A stretch of DNA of 64,000 nt from positions 104,039,501-104,103,500 of the forward strand of contig NC_092333.1 of NCBI RefSeq assembly GCF_046630445.1. The letters are read 5' to 3'. Below the pieces are notes generated by a model. That model ran no database searches and had not been told where the DNA came from. It saw only the letters and a program-made list of their open reading frames with translations. The stretch comes from Rutidosis leptorrhynchoides (taxonomy: Eukaryota > Streptophyta > Magnoliopsida > Asterales > Asteraceae). The translations under genes were made by a program, and so were the position numbers. This document shows positions 24,410-36,517 of the stretch, in pieces (positions within the stretch are counted from its first letter, which is position 1; every line of letters begins with the position of its first letter).

Positions 24410-24999
24410 TAGCTAAAACGGTGGTCTATACCGACCATTCTGCTCTTAGATACCTATTTTTGAAAAAAGATGCTAACCCAAGATTAATCCGTTGGATCTT
24501 ACTCTTACAAGAGTTCGATATTGAAATCCGAGATAAAAGAGGAGCAGAAAATCTCGCCGCTGATCATCTTTCTCGTCTTGAAAATTCCGAATTAGAAGTT
24601 CTAAATGAATCGGCAATACAAGACAACTTTCCTGATGAATATCTATTGAAGATAGATCATAATGATATTCCATGGTTTGCAGACTATGCAAACTACTTAG
24701 TATGTGGATTCCTTGAAAAAGGATTATCGTACCAAAAACGAAAGAAATTCTTCAGTGATATAAAACACTATTTCTGGGAAGATCCACATTTGTTTAAAAG
24801 TTGTCCCGATGGAATAATACGCCGATGTGTATTCGGAGATGAAGCTAGTAAAATCTTAAACCATTGTCACACAGGACCAACAGGAGGGCATTATGGGCCT
24901 CAACTCACAGCAAGAAAAGTTTATGATGCTGGATTCTATTGGCCTACAATTTACAAAGACGCACACCTTCTTTGTAAATCATGTGATGCTTGTCAAAGG
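24410..24999 (+). pseudogene. E2 pol part 2: end of RNase H, integrase zinc domain
   Basis: Continues RNase H after E3 with [13 protein letters not shown] (catalytic Asp) and ends it with AADHLSRLE. After a linker comes the integrase His/Cys zinc domain: the histidines of [13 protein letters not shown] and the cysteines of CKSCDACQR (near 24867-24998). E4 cuts it directly after this zinc domain (TSD AAAGG at 24995-24999). Confidence 0.9.
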
Positions 25000-27900
25000 T
25001 GTAGTGACCTTAACTTTTCTATGTTTATATATATATTAAATGAAATTGTTATTTACATGATTAAGTGTTTCCAACATGTTAAGCAATCAAACTTGTTAAG
25101 ACTTGATTAATTGAAATAGGTTTCATATAGACAATTGACCACCCAAGTTGACCGGTGATTCACGAACGTTAAAACTTGTAAAAACTATACGATGACATAT
25201 ATATGGTTATATATATAGTTAACATGATTTTATTATAAGTATGTATCTCATTAGGTATTTTAACAATGAGTTATATACATAAAAATGAGACTATTAATTT
25301 AAGAAACTCGAAAACGATATATATAACGATTATTGTTATAACAACGTCTTACTAGGTACATATGAATCATATTAAGATATTGATACACTTGGTTAATTAT
25401 ATTAAATGATAAGTAAATATATTATTAAGTGTATTAACAATGAAATACATATGTAAAAATAAGACTACTAACTTAATGATTTCGAAACGAGACATATATG
25501 TAACGATTATCGTTGTAACGACATTTAACTGTATATATATCATACTAAGATATATTATATATCATAATATCATGATAATATAACAATTTAACTTCTCATT
25601 TGTTATAATAAACAATTGGTTAACAACATTCAACAAGATCGTTAACCTAAAGGTTTCAAAACTACATTTACATGTAACGACTAACGATGACTTAATGACT
25701 CAGTTAAAATGTATATACATGAAGTGTTTTAATATGTATTCATACACTTTTGAAAGACTTCAAGACACTTATCAAAATACTTCTACTTAACAAAAATACT
25801 TACAATTACATCCTCGTTCAGTTTCATCAACAATTCTACTCGTATGCACCCGTATTCGTACTCGTACAATACACAGCTTTTAGATGTATGTACTATTGGT
25901 ATATACACTCCAATGATCAGCTCTTAGTAGCCCATGTGAGTCACCTAACACATGTGGGAACCATCATTTGGAAACTAGCATGAAATATCTCATAAAATTA
26001 CAAAAATATGAGTAATCATTCATGACTTATTTACATGAAAACAAAATTACATATCCTTTATATCTAATCCATACACCAACGACCAAAAACACCTACAAAC
26101 ACTTTCATTCTTCAATTTTATTCATCTAATTGATCTCTCTCAAGTTCTATCTTCAAGTTCTAAGTGTTCTTCATAAATTCCAAAAGTTCTAGTTTCATAA
26201 AATCAAGAATACTTCCAAGATTGCAAGTTTACTTCCAAGTTTTCTAAATCCATTCCAAGTAATCATCCAAGATCAAGAAACCTTTGTTACTTACAGTAGG
26301 TTATCTTTCTAATGCAAGGTAATAATCATATTCAAACTTTAATTCAATTTCTATAACTATAACAATCTTATTTCGAGTGGAAATCTTACTTGAAATTGTT
26401 TTCGTGTCATGATTCTGCTTCAAGAACTTTCAAGCCATCCAAGGATCCTTTGAAGCTAGATCCATTTTTCTCATTTCCAGTAGGTTTATCCAAGGAACTT
26501 GAGGTAGTAATGATATTCATAACATCATTCGATTCATACATATAATGCTATCTTATTCGAAGGTTTAAACTTGTAATCACTAGAACATAGTTTAGTTAAT
26601 TCTAAACTTGTTCGCAAATAAAAGTTAATCCTTCTAAATTGACTTTTAAAATCAACTAAACACATGTTCTATATCTATATCATATGCTAACTTAATGATT
26701 TAAAACCTGGAAACACGAAAAACGTCGTAAAACCGGATTTACGCCGTCGTAGTAACACCGCGGGCTGTTTTGGGTTAGTTAATTAAAAACTATGATAAAC
26801 TTTGATTTAAAAGTTGTTATTCTGGGAAAATGATTTTTATTATGAACATGAAACTATATCCAAAAATTATGGTTAAACTCAAAGTGGAAGTATGTTTTCT
26901 AAAATGGTCATCTAGACGTCGTTCTTTCGACTGAAATGACTACCTTTACAAAAATGACTTGTAACTTATATTTCTGACTATAAACCTATACATTTTCTAT
27001 CTAGATTCATAAAATAGAGTTCAATATCAAACCATAGCAATTTGATTCACTCAAAACGGATTTAAAATGAAGAAGTTATGGGTAAAACAAGATTGGATAT
27101 TTTTTCTCATTTTAGCTACGTGAAAATTGGTAACAAATCTATTCCAACCATAACTTAATCAACTTGTATTGTATATTATGTAATCTTGAGATACCATAGA
27201 CACGTATACAATGTTTCGACCTATCATTTTGACACATCTATATGTATTTCGGAACAACCATAGACACTCTATATGTGAATGTTGGAGTTAGCTATACAGG
27301 GTTGAGGTTGATTCCAAAATATATATAGTTTGAGTTGTGATCAATACTGAGATACGTATACACTGGATCGTGGATTGATTCAAGATAATATTTATCGATT
27401 TATTTCTGTACATCTAACTGTGGACAACTAGTTGTAGGTTACTAACGAGGACAGCTGACTTAATAAACTTAAAACATCAAAATATATTAAAAGTGTTGTA
27501 AATATATTTTGAACATACTTTGATATATATGTATATATTGTTATAGGTTCGTGAATCAACTCGTGGCCAAGTCTTACTTCCCGACGAAGTAAAAATCTGT
27601 GAAAGTGAGTTATAGTCCCACTTTTAAAATCTAATATTTTTGGGATGAAAATACATGCAGGTTTTATAAATGATTTACAAAATAGACACAAGTACGTGAA
27701 ACTACATTCTATGGTTGAATTATCGAAATCGAATATGCCCCTTTTTATTAAGTCTGGTAATCTAAGAATTAGGGAACAGACACCCTAATTGACGCGAATC
27801 CTAAAGATAGATCTATTGGTCCTAACAAACCCCATCCAAAGTACCGGATGCTTTAGTACTTCGAAATTTATATCATATCCGAAGGGTGTCCCGGAATGAT

Positions 27901-28438
27901 GGGGATATTCTTATATATGCATCTTCTTAATGTCGGTTACCAGGTGTTCACCATATGAATGATTTTTATCTCTATGTATGGGATGTGTATTGAAATATGA
28001 AATCTTGTGGTCTATTGTTACGATTTGATATATATAGGTTAAACCTATAACTCACTAACAATTTTGTTGACGTTTAAAGCATGTTTATTCTCAGGTGAAT
28101 ACTAAGAGCTTCTGCTGTTGCATACTAAAATAAGGACAAGATTTGGAGTCCATGTTTGTATGATATTGTGTAAAAACTGCATTCAAGAAACTGATTTCGA
28201 TGTAACATATTTGTATTGTAAACCATTATGTAATGGTCGTGTGTAAACAGGATATTTTAGATTATCATTATTTGATAATCTACGTAAAGCTTTTTAAACC
28301 TTTATCTATGAAATAAAGGTTATGGTTTGTTTTAAAAATGAATGCAGTGTTTGAAAAACGTCTCATATAGAGGTCAAAACCTCGCAACGAAATCAATTAA
28401 TATGGAACGTTTTTAATCAATAAGAACGGGACATTTCA
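25000..28438 (+). repeat. 5' LTR of E4
   Basis: 3439 bp, inserted in the E2 integrase gene. It aligns with 35001-40927 minus E5, and with 55500-58749. Confidence 0.94.
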
Positions 28439-28440
28439 GT

Positions 28441-28457
28441 TGGTATCCGAGCGTTGG
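28441..28457 (+). promoter_or_regulatory. Primer-binding site of E4
   Basis: TGGTATCCGAGCGTTGG differs from the E3 site by one base (C for A at the eighth position). Confidence 0.8.
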
Positions 28458-28647
28458 TCTTAGAGAACCAGAAAATTTGCATTAGTGTGTCTTATCGAGT
28501 TTGTTAGGATGCATTAGTGAGTCTGGACTTCGACCGTGTTTTCTTTAAAAATGATTGCTTAACATTTTTGTTGGAAACTATATATTATTAACATGTATAT
28601 ATTATGTGATATATTAATCTCTTAACATGTTTGATATTGTGTGATAG

Positions 28648-29229
28648 ATGTCTACCTCTAGCACAAATCCCATTGACTCACCTAATAATAACGAAGAGTC
28701 GAATATATATTGGACTGATTCACAAGTTCCCGAAGAAGAACCGGAAGAAGAATCAGAACCGGAAGAGGAGGAACCGGAGGAGGAAATAGAACCGGTGGGG
28801 AAAATAATAAAACGGTTAAGTAAAAGAAAATCCTCAACCAACCAACCAAGGTTAATTATGGTCAATGGTGTTTCCGCCAAGGAAGCAAAATATTGGGAGG
28901 ATTACCAATTCTCCGATGAATCGGATTCCGATGAGAATTCCGATGATGTTATAGAAATTACCCCAACTGAATTTAAAAAGCAAAAAGAAAATAATAAGGG
29001 AAAGGGCATAAAAATAGAGAAATCTAATTCCAACCCAGATGAACTTTATATGTATCGTCAACCCCCGAAGCCCTTAAGTTGTAACAATGACCCGGGAACC
29101 TCTAAACCACCGGGTTTTTCTAAACCGTTGTGGAAAACGACAGCTCGTATTAGGGGAACATCATATATCCCTAGAAACTTGGCAAAACGAACCAAAACCG
29201 AAGAAGAAGAAACGAGTGAGTCGGAATAA
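28648..29229 (+). CDS. E4 extra ORF A: acidic, low-complexity protein
   Basis: 193 codons, intact, ATG at 28648. After a Ser/Asn-rich start comes a Glu/Pro-rich run (residues about 30-50: EEEPEEESEPEEEEPEEE), then a short basic patch (KIIKRLSKRKSS), a second acidic patch (SDESDSDENSDD) and a basic, Pro-rich C-terminal half ending in another Glu-rich string. No known domain. It lies between primer site and gag, on the sense strand. A 3'-splice-like TTGTGTGATAG immediately precedes the ATG. It could be disordered and chromatin- or RNA-binding, but the function is unknown. Confidence 0.6.
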   Translation: MSTSSTNPIDSPNNNEESNIYWTDSQVPEEEPEEESEPEEEEPEEEIEPVGKIIKRLSKRKSSTNQPRLIMVNGVSAKEAKYWEDYQFSDESDSDENSDDVIEITPTEFKKQKENNKGKGIKIEKSNSNPDELYMYRQPPKPLSCNNDPGTSKPPGFSKPLWKTTARIRGTSYIPRNLAKRTKTEEEETSESE

Positions 29230-29367
29230 GATAGTTGTATTCGTGTGGTGTAATATATGTAATATAGTGTGCTTATGCTTTATGATATATGTAAAAATTG
29301 CTTGTATTAATAAGTATTTTTTTTTATGAATCTAACTCTTGTCTATTTTACAGTATAAAAACACAAA

Positions 29368-30116
29368 ATGGATAGACAACCCAATATTTTAAGAGACCTA
29401 CCCGGAGACATGATTGATGAATCTTGTCTAGAGTCAGTCAGAATTCTTCGGCACAACTATTTACGGCGAAATCAGTTTGTAAGACATTCGAAGAACGTTC
29501 CAAGAATGTCTTGGTTTATAAGAGACTTTCGTTTAAAAGATGGGGGATATCACATTGAGAAATCCATAAGTTACGATGTGTTTACTTTGACGCATATATT
29601 GCGGGGAACCCAAATGCTATTTTACGCAACGGGTTAAGAAATTATTTTGACTCAATGTATCCGAATATAGGACTTCATGATTTAGAAAAAGCGGCTAACA
29701 TGCAACATAAAGAAGCATGCTATGCTTACGGGTTAGTAATGTTCGCTTCTCACCAAAGTGAGAAAAAGAACATCGGGCTACAACTATTAAACAAAACATT
29801 CCCACAAGTGACGGAGTCGGTAATTGGGGTAAGAAATGAGGTTTTTAGATTATTACGAGACTGTTGGTCATTACGTACCCCTCGTCCCTTTGACGATGTT
29901 ACAATACGCTGTCTTATCAACGGCCATAACGGTTATGTTCCAAAAGACCAAGGATGGGAAGTAGTCCTAGTAAAACCAGAATGCATGACTTGTTTCTGGA
30001 CGTATGAATTACGTGTCTTTATTGCCTTTGCTGAACGACTTGTGTACAAGCTAGAATTATCTTCACAACTATCTTGTATCAAAGTTATTGTGTGCTATAT
30101 TTCATGCTTTATGTAA
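29368..30116 (+). pseudogene. E4 extra ORF B: F-box-protein-like, one frameshift
   Basis: ATG at 29368. Frame 1 (to 29637) begins with ILRDLPGDMIDES, the position and look of an F-box start. Near 29580 coding potential passes to another frame, which reads IAGNPNAILRNGL, then NYFDSMYPNIGLHDLEKAA, then KEACYAYGLVMFAS, and runs to 30116. This order, GNP.A..R.GL..YF then G...L..AA..GH.EA.Y.YG, is that of plant F-box proteins of the At2g35280/At1g67623 kind, which end in a Sel1/TPR-like helical pair. CMTCFWTYELRVF near the end also fits. Likely a captured host gene. The match is from memory and needs a search. Confidence 0.6.
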
Positions 30117-30235
30117 AATAAGCGGTATTGTAAGTTTGTAAAATATTGTATAAAAGTTTGAACGCGAAATATTATTATAATCAGTTTTTCATATAGAATT
30201 GTAGTAGTTGAATTGTATATTAGCTACTAAGTATG

Positions 30236-30256
30236 AACTTAACGGGTAGGTACTAC
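30236..30256 (+). promoter_or_regulatory. Internal copy of the polypurine-tract core in E4
   Basis: CTTAACGGGTAGGTAC, nearly identical to the end of the true tract (TTTAACGGGTAGGTAC, 34985-35000), about 140-155 nt before gag. E3 has a matching internal copy carrying its own variant base. Confidence 0.6.
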
Positions 30257-30393
30257 CTGAATTTAAACTTATAAAACGCTAATATGAAGAAAAAAAGCTT
30301 TTATAAATGAGTTCATATTATGCTACGAAATACTATTAACTACTCTTAATATTCTGTATGATTAATTTGTTCCATTTGACTATTTTGAAGGAA

Positions 30394-33300
30394 ATGGCAC
30401 CGACTACTCGACACACCGTGAATATGAATGAAGAGGAATTCCGTACTTTTCTAGCTTCAAACATAGCCGCAGTACAGGCTGCGCTACATACCAACAATAA
30501 CCTTGGATCTAGCAGTACAGGAAATCGTGTAGGATGCACCTACAAAGAATTCATTGCCTGCAAACCTTTGGAATTTGATGGAACCGAAGGACCGATCGGA
30601 TTGAAATGGTGGACCGAGAAAGTCGAATCGGTGTTTGCCATAAGTAAGTGTACTGAAGAGGACAAAGTGAAGTACGCTACGCATACCTTCACAGGTTCTG
30701 CGTTAACATGGTGGAATACCTATCTAGAGCAAGTGGGACAAGATGATGCGTACGCACTACCGTGGTCAGCATTCAAGCACTTGATGAACGAGAAGTACCG
30801 TCCCAGAACCGAGGTCAATAAGCTCAAGACAGAACTTAGAGGGTTACGAACCCAAGGATTTGATATTACCACGTACGAAAGACGATTCACAGAATTGTGC
30901 CTATTGTGTCCGGGAGCGTTCGAAGATGAGGAAGAGAAGATCGACGCGTTTGTGAAAGGATTACCGGAAAGAATCCAAGAAGATATAAGTTCACACGAGC
31001 CCGCCTCCATACAACAGGCATGTAGAATGGCTCACAAACTAGTGAACCAGATTGAGGAAAGAATTAAAGAACAGACGGCTGAAGAGGCCAATGTGAAGCA
31101 AGTCAAAAGAAAGTGGGAGGAAAACGGTGATAAGAATCACCAATACAACAACAGCAGTAATTACAATAATAATCGCAACAATTATCCCAACAATCGCAAC
31201 ATCAATCGCAACTACAACAAACGGCCCAACAACAACAACAACAACAACAGCAACTACAACAATCATTCCAACAACAATAACAACCGCAACAACAACAACA
31301 ATCAGAAGCAGCTATGCCAAAGGTGTAAAAAGTATCACTCGGGGTTCTGCACCAAATTTTGCAACAAGTGTAAAAGAAATGGTCATAGCGCGGTGAAGTG
31401 TGAGGTCTACGGACCAGGGGTTAACAGAACGAAAGGAACAAATGGTGTCGGAACGAGTAATGGCGGAGCAAGTAGTGTCGGAGCAAGTTATGCCAATTTA
31501 GTTTGTTATAAATGTGGAAAACTGGGCCACATTATTAGAAATTTCCCGAACCAGGAGAACACGAATGGACAAGGCCGCGGAAGAGTTTTCAATATTAATG
31601 CGGCAGAGGCACAGGAAGACCCGGAGCTTGTTACGGGTACGTTTCTTATTGACAATAAATCTGCTTACGTTTTATTTGATTCGGGTAAGGATAGAAGCTA
31701 TATGAGTAGAGATTTTTGTGCTAAATTAAGTTGTCCATTGACGCCGTTGGATAGTAAATTTTTACTCGAATTAGCAAACGGTAAATTAATTTCAGCAGAT
31801 AATATATGCCGAAATCGAGAAATTAAACTGGGTAGCGAAATATTTAAGATTGATTTGATACCAGTAGAGTTAGGGAGTTTTGATGTAATAGTTGGCATGG
31901 ACTGGCTGAAGAAGGTGAAAGCAGAGATCGTATGTTATAAAAATGCAATTCGCATTGTACGAGATGAAGGAGAACCCTTAATGGTGTACGGAGAAAAGGG
32001 CAACATGAAGCTACATCTTATTAGTAATTTGAAGGCACAAAAACTAATAAGAAAAGGTTGCTATTCTGTTCTAGCACACGTCGAGAAAGTACAAACTGAA
32101 GAAAAGAGCATCAATGATGTTCCCGTCGCAAAAGAATTTTCCGATGTATTTCCGAAAGAATTACCGGGACTACCTCCACATCGATCTGTTGAATTTCAAA
32201 TAGATCTTGTACCAGGAGCTGCACCAATAGCTCGTGCTCCTTATAGACTCGCACCCAGCGAGATGAAAGAACTGCAAAGCCAACTGCAAGAACTATTAGA
32301 ACATGGTTTCATTCGACCAAGCACATCACCATGGGGAGCTCCTGTTTTGTTTGTCAAGAAGAAGGATGGTACATTTAGGTTGTGTATTGACTACAGAGAG
32401 TTGAACAAACTTACCATCAAAAACCGTTATCCACTGCCGAGAATTGATGACTAATTTGATCAACTACAAGGCTCGTCGGTTTATTCGAAGATCAATTTAC
32501 GTTCTGGATATCATCAAATGCGAGTAAAGGAGGATGATATTCCAAAAACTGCTTTTAGGACGTGTTATGGTCATTACGAGTTTATGGTTATGCCGTTTGG
32601 ATTGACTAACGCACCAGATGTGTTCATAGACCTTATGAACTGAGTGTGTGGGCCATATCTTGACAAGTTTGTCATTGTTTTCATCGATGACATACTTATT
32701 TACTCAAAGAATGATCAAGAGCACGAAGAACATTTGAGAAAAGTGCTAGAAGTATTGAGGAAAGAAAAACTGTACGCTAAGTTTTCAAAGTGTGCATTTT
32801 GGTTGGAAGAAGTTCAATTCCTCGGTCACATAGTGAACAAAGAAGGTATCCAGGTGGACCCGGCAAAGATCGAAACCGTTGAAAAGTGGGAAACCCCAAA
32901 AACTCTGAAGCATATACGTCAATTTTTAGGATTGGCTGGTTACTACAGAAGATTCATCCAAGATTTCTCCAAAATAGCAAAACCCTTGACTGCATTAACG
33001 CATAAAGGGAAGAAATTTGAATGGAAGGATGAACAAGAGAAGGCGTTTCAATTATTGAAGAAAAAGCTAACTACGGCACCTATATTGTCATTGCCTGAAG
33101 GGAATGATGATTTTGTGATTTATTGTGACTCATCAAAGCAAGGTCTCGGTTGTGTATTAATGCAACGGACGAAGGTGATTGCTTATGCGTCTAGACAATT
33201 GAAGATTCACAAGCAAAATTATACGACACATGATTTGGAATTAGGCGCGGTTGTTTTTGCATTAAAGACTTGGAGGCACTACTTATATGGGGTCAAAAGT

Positions 33301-34965
33301 ATTATATATACCGGCCACAAAAGTCTTCAACACATATTTAATCAGAAACAACTGAATATGAGGCAGCGTAGGTGGATTGAATTGTTGAATGATTACAACT
33401 TTGAGATTCGTTACCACCCGGGGAAGGCAAATGTGGTAGCCGACGCCTTGAGCAGAAAGGACAGAGAACCCATTCGAGTAAAATCTATGAATATAATGAT
33501 TCACACTAACCTTACTACTCAAATAAAGGAGGCGCAACAAGGAGTTTTAAAAGAGGGAAATTTAAAGGATGAAATACCCAAAGGATCGGAGAAGCATCTT
33601 AATATTCGGGAAGACGGAACCCGGTATAGGGCTGAAAGAATTTGGGTACCAAAATTTGGAGATATGAGAGAAATGGTACTTAGAGAAGCTCATAAAACCA
33701 GATACTCAATGCATCCTGGAACGGGGAAGATGTACAAGAATCTTAAGAAACATTTTTGGTGGCCAGGTATGAAAGCCGATATTGCTAAATATGTAGGAGA
33801 ATGTTTGACGTGTTCTAAGGTCAAAGCTAAACATCAGAAACCATCAGGTCTACTACAACAACCTGAAATCCCGGAATGGAAATGGAAAAACATTACCATG
33901 AATTTCATTACTAAATTGCCAAGGACTGCAAGTGGTTATGATACTATTTGGGTAATAGTTGATCGTCTCACCAAGTCAGCACACTTTCTGCCAATAAGAG
34001 AAGATGACAAGATGGAGAAGTTAGCACGACTATATTTGAAGGAATTCGTCTCCAGACATGGAATACCAATCTCTATTATCTCTGATAGGGATGGCAGATT
34101 TATTTCAAGATTCTGGCAGACATTACAGCTAGCATTGGGAACTCGTCTAGACATGAGTACTGCCTATCATCCACAAACTGATGGGCAGAGCGAAAGGATG
34201 ATACAAATGCTTGAAGACATGCTACGAGCTTGTGTTATTGATTTCGGAAACAGTTGGGATCGACATCTACCGTTAGCAGAATTTTCCTACAATAACAGCT
34301 ACCATTCAAGCATTGAGATGGCGCCGTTTGAAGCACTTTATGGTAGAAAGTGCAGGTCTCCGATTTGTTGGAGTGAAGTGGGGGATAGACAGATTACGGG
34401 TCCGGAGATAATACAAGAAACTACCGAGAAAATCATCCAAATTCAACAAAGATTGAAAACCGCCCAGAGTCGACAAAAGAGCTACGCGGACAGTAAAAGA
34501 AAAGATATAGAGTTTGAAATTGGAGAAATGGTCATGCTTAAGGTTTCACCTTGGAAAGGCGTTGTTCGATTTGGTAAACGGGGGAAACTAAATCCAAGGT
34601 ACATTGGACCATTCAAGATTATAGATCGTGTCGGACCAGTAGCTTACCAACTGGAGCTACCTCAACAACTTGCGGCTGTACATAACACTTTCCACGTCTC
34701 AAATTTGAAGAAATGTTTTGCTAAAGAAGATTTCACTATTCCGTTGGACGAAATCCAAATCAATGAAAAACTTCAATTCATTGAAGAACCCGTCGAAATA
34801 ATGGATCGTGAGGTTAAGAGACTTAAACAAAACAAGATACCGATTGTTAAGGTTCGATGGAATGCTCGTAGAGGACCCGAGTTCACATGGGAGCGTGAAG
34901 ATCAGATGAAGAAGAAATGCCCGCATTTATTTCCAGAAGATACGTCAACACCTCCAACTGCTTAA
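30394..34965 (+). pseudogene. E4 gag-pol polyprotein (chromovirus)
   Basis: One frame of about 1523 codons from ATG 30394 (start MAPTTRHTV; an ATG at 30358 is also in frame). Gag core residues 45-210 ([20 protein letters not shown]), an Asn-rich stretch, then knuckles [14 protein letters not shown] and [14 protein letters not shown], the latter lacking its last Cys. Protease at about residue 428 reads FDSGK, not the usual DSGA. RT has [10 protein letters not shown] and FIDD (about residue 765). RNase H has YCDSS but a Gly where YTDH is expected (33313). Integrase HHCC, core and QSER are present, yet its first catalytic Asp is Asn (about 33901). A chromodomain-like end follows ([19 protein letters not shown]). 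Stops: TAA 32452-32454, TGA 32641-32643. Confidence 0.93.
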
Positions 34966-35000
34966 AATTTCGGGACGAAATTTATTTAACGGGTAGGTAC
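34965..35000 (+). promoter_or_regulatory. Polypurine tract region of E4
   Basis: AATTTCGGGACGAAATTT then ATTTAACGGGTAGGTAC directly against the 3' LTR. Confidence 0.88.
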
Positions 35001-35471
35001 TGTAGTGACCCGAACTTTTCCATGTTTATATATATATATATATATATTAAATGAAATTGTTATTTACATGATTAAGTGTTTCCAACATGTTAAGCAATCA
35101 AACTTGTTAAGACTTGATTAATTGAAATAGGTTTCATATAGACAATTGACCACCCAAGTTGACCGGTGATTCACGAACGTTAAAACTTGTAAAAACTATA
35201 CGATGACATATATATGGTTATATATATAGTTAACATGATTTTATTATAAGTATGTATCTCATTAGGTATTTTAACAATGAGTTATATACATAAAAATGAG
35301 ACTATTAATTTAAGAAACTCGAAAACGATATATATAACGATTATTGTTATAACAACGTCTTACTAGGTACATATGAATCATATTAAGATATTGATACACT
35401 TGGTTAATTATGTTAAATGATAAGTAAATATATTATTAAGTGTATTAACAATGAAATACATATGTAAAAAA

Positions 35472-36445
35472 TGTGATGACCCAGAAATTTCGACTAAATT
35501 TAAACTTAATCTTAAATGATTAATGATTTCGACACGATAAGTAAAGTCTGTAAAACTGAATCTCAAAAATTTTAAACTATTCAAATACCCTTCAGTTGTT
35601 CTCAACGATTCGCGAACCATTATATGTAAATAGATACATGTATATACTATAACTTGAAAACGTAACAATGTTTTAATTGCATGTTACCGTACATTAAACT
35701 TATTAGTTTATATATCTATTTGAATATATATGATTTCAAGTTATTTAGTAAACGATAGTAACATTCGATTATTGATTCGATTGATATTTAGATAAGTTAA
35801 CTAAAACGTTTAAGATGAACAAGTAAAACACTAATTTGCTACAGTATTTTCAAATTGCTACAGTACCCAAAATGCTACAGTGTTTTCGAAAATCACTATT
35901 TGCTACAGTAAAATTTACTTTGCTACAGTGAATTGCTACAGTAAAACACTATTTTAAAAATGTATTTTAACAAATAGTGAGACGATGATTTATAGAAGTA
36001 AATGACCAAAACACTCTAAAGTTTAAGATATACTTTGAGTGGTATAGTTTATGGATAACTTAAGGCTATATTTTGACAAAGGTACGTGACACGAAACGTA
36101 AAATGCAAGTTTTCTAAAGGTACGAAAGGACATTCGAAAAACCGGAACCGGGACATAAGTCAAGTGATGACGTACGACTTATCGGAACAAAAATTACAAA
36201 TCAACTATGCACGGGAATAAAATATAATATATAATTAATTAATTTAAATTGTATATTATATATATATTATTTAATTATGTCGACAAGCATTAGGACAAAA
36301 TTATGTGAGCTGGAAAAATGGGCCATGCGATCGCATGGCCAATGGCCTTCAGAACCATGCGATCGCATGGGGTCTGGGGACAGGCCACACCTATAAAAAC
36401 TCGATCATTCTGCTTCTGTTTTAACATATATTACTCCGTATTTAT

Positions 36446-36517
<72 letters not shown>

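Noticed and set aside
27428..27691. An 87-codon ORF found three times (also 39917-40180 and 57737-58000)
   Set aside because: Its repetition simply reflects the three E4-family LTRs, and it runs antisense to the element. No domain is visible.
31039..31396. Thr- and Val-rich ORFs over the Asn-rich part of E4 gag
   Set aside because: Shadow frames of the AAC-rich stretch encoding polyasparagine.
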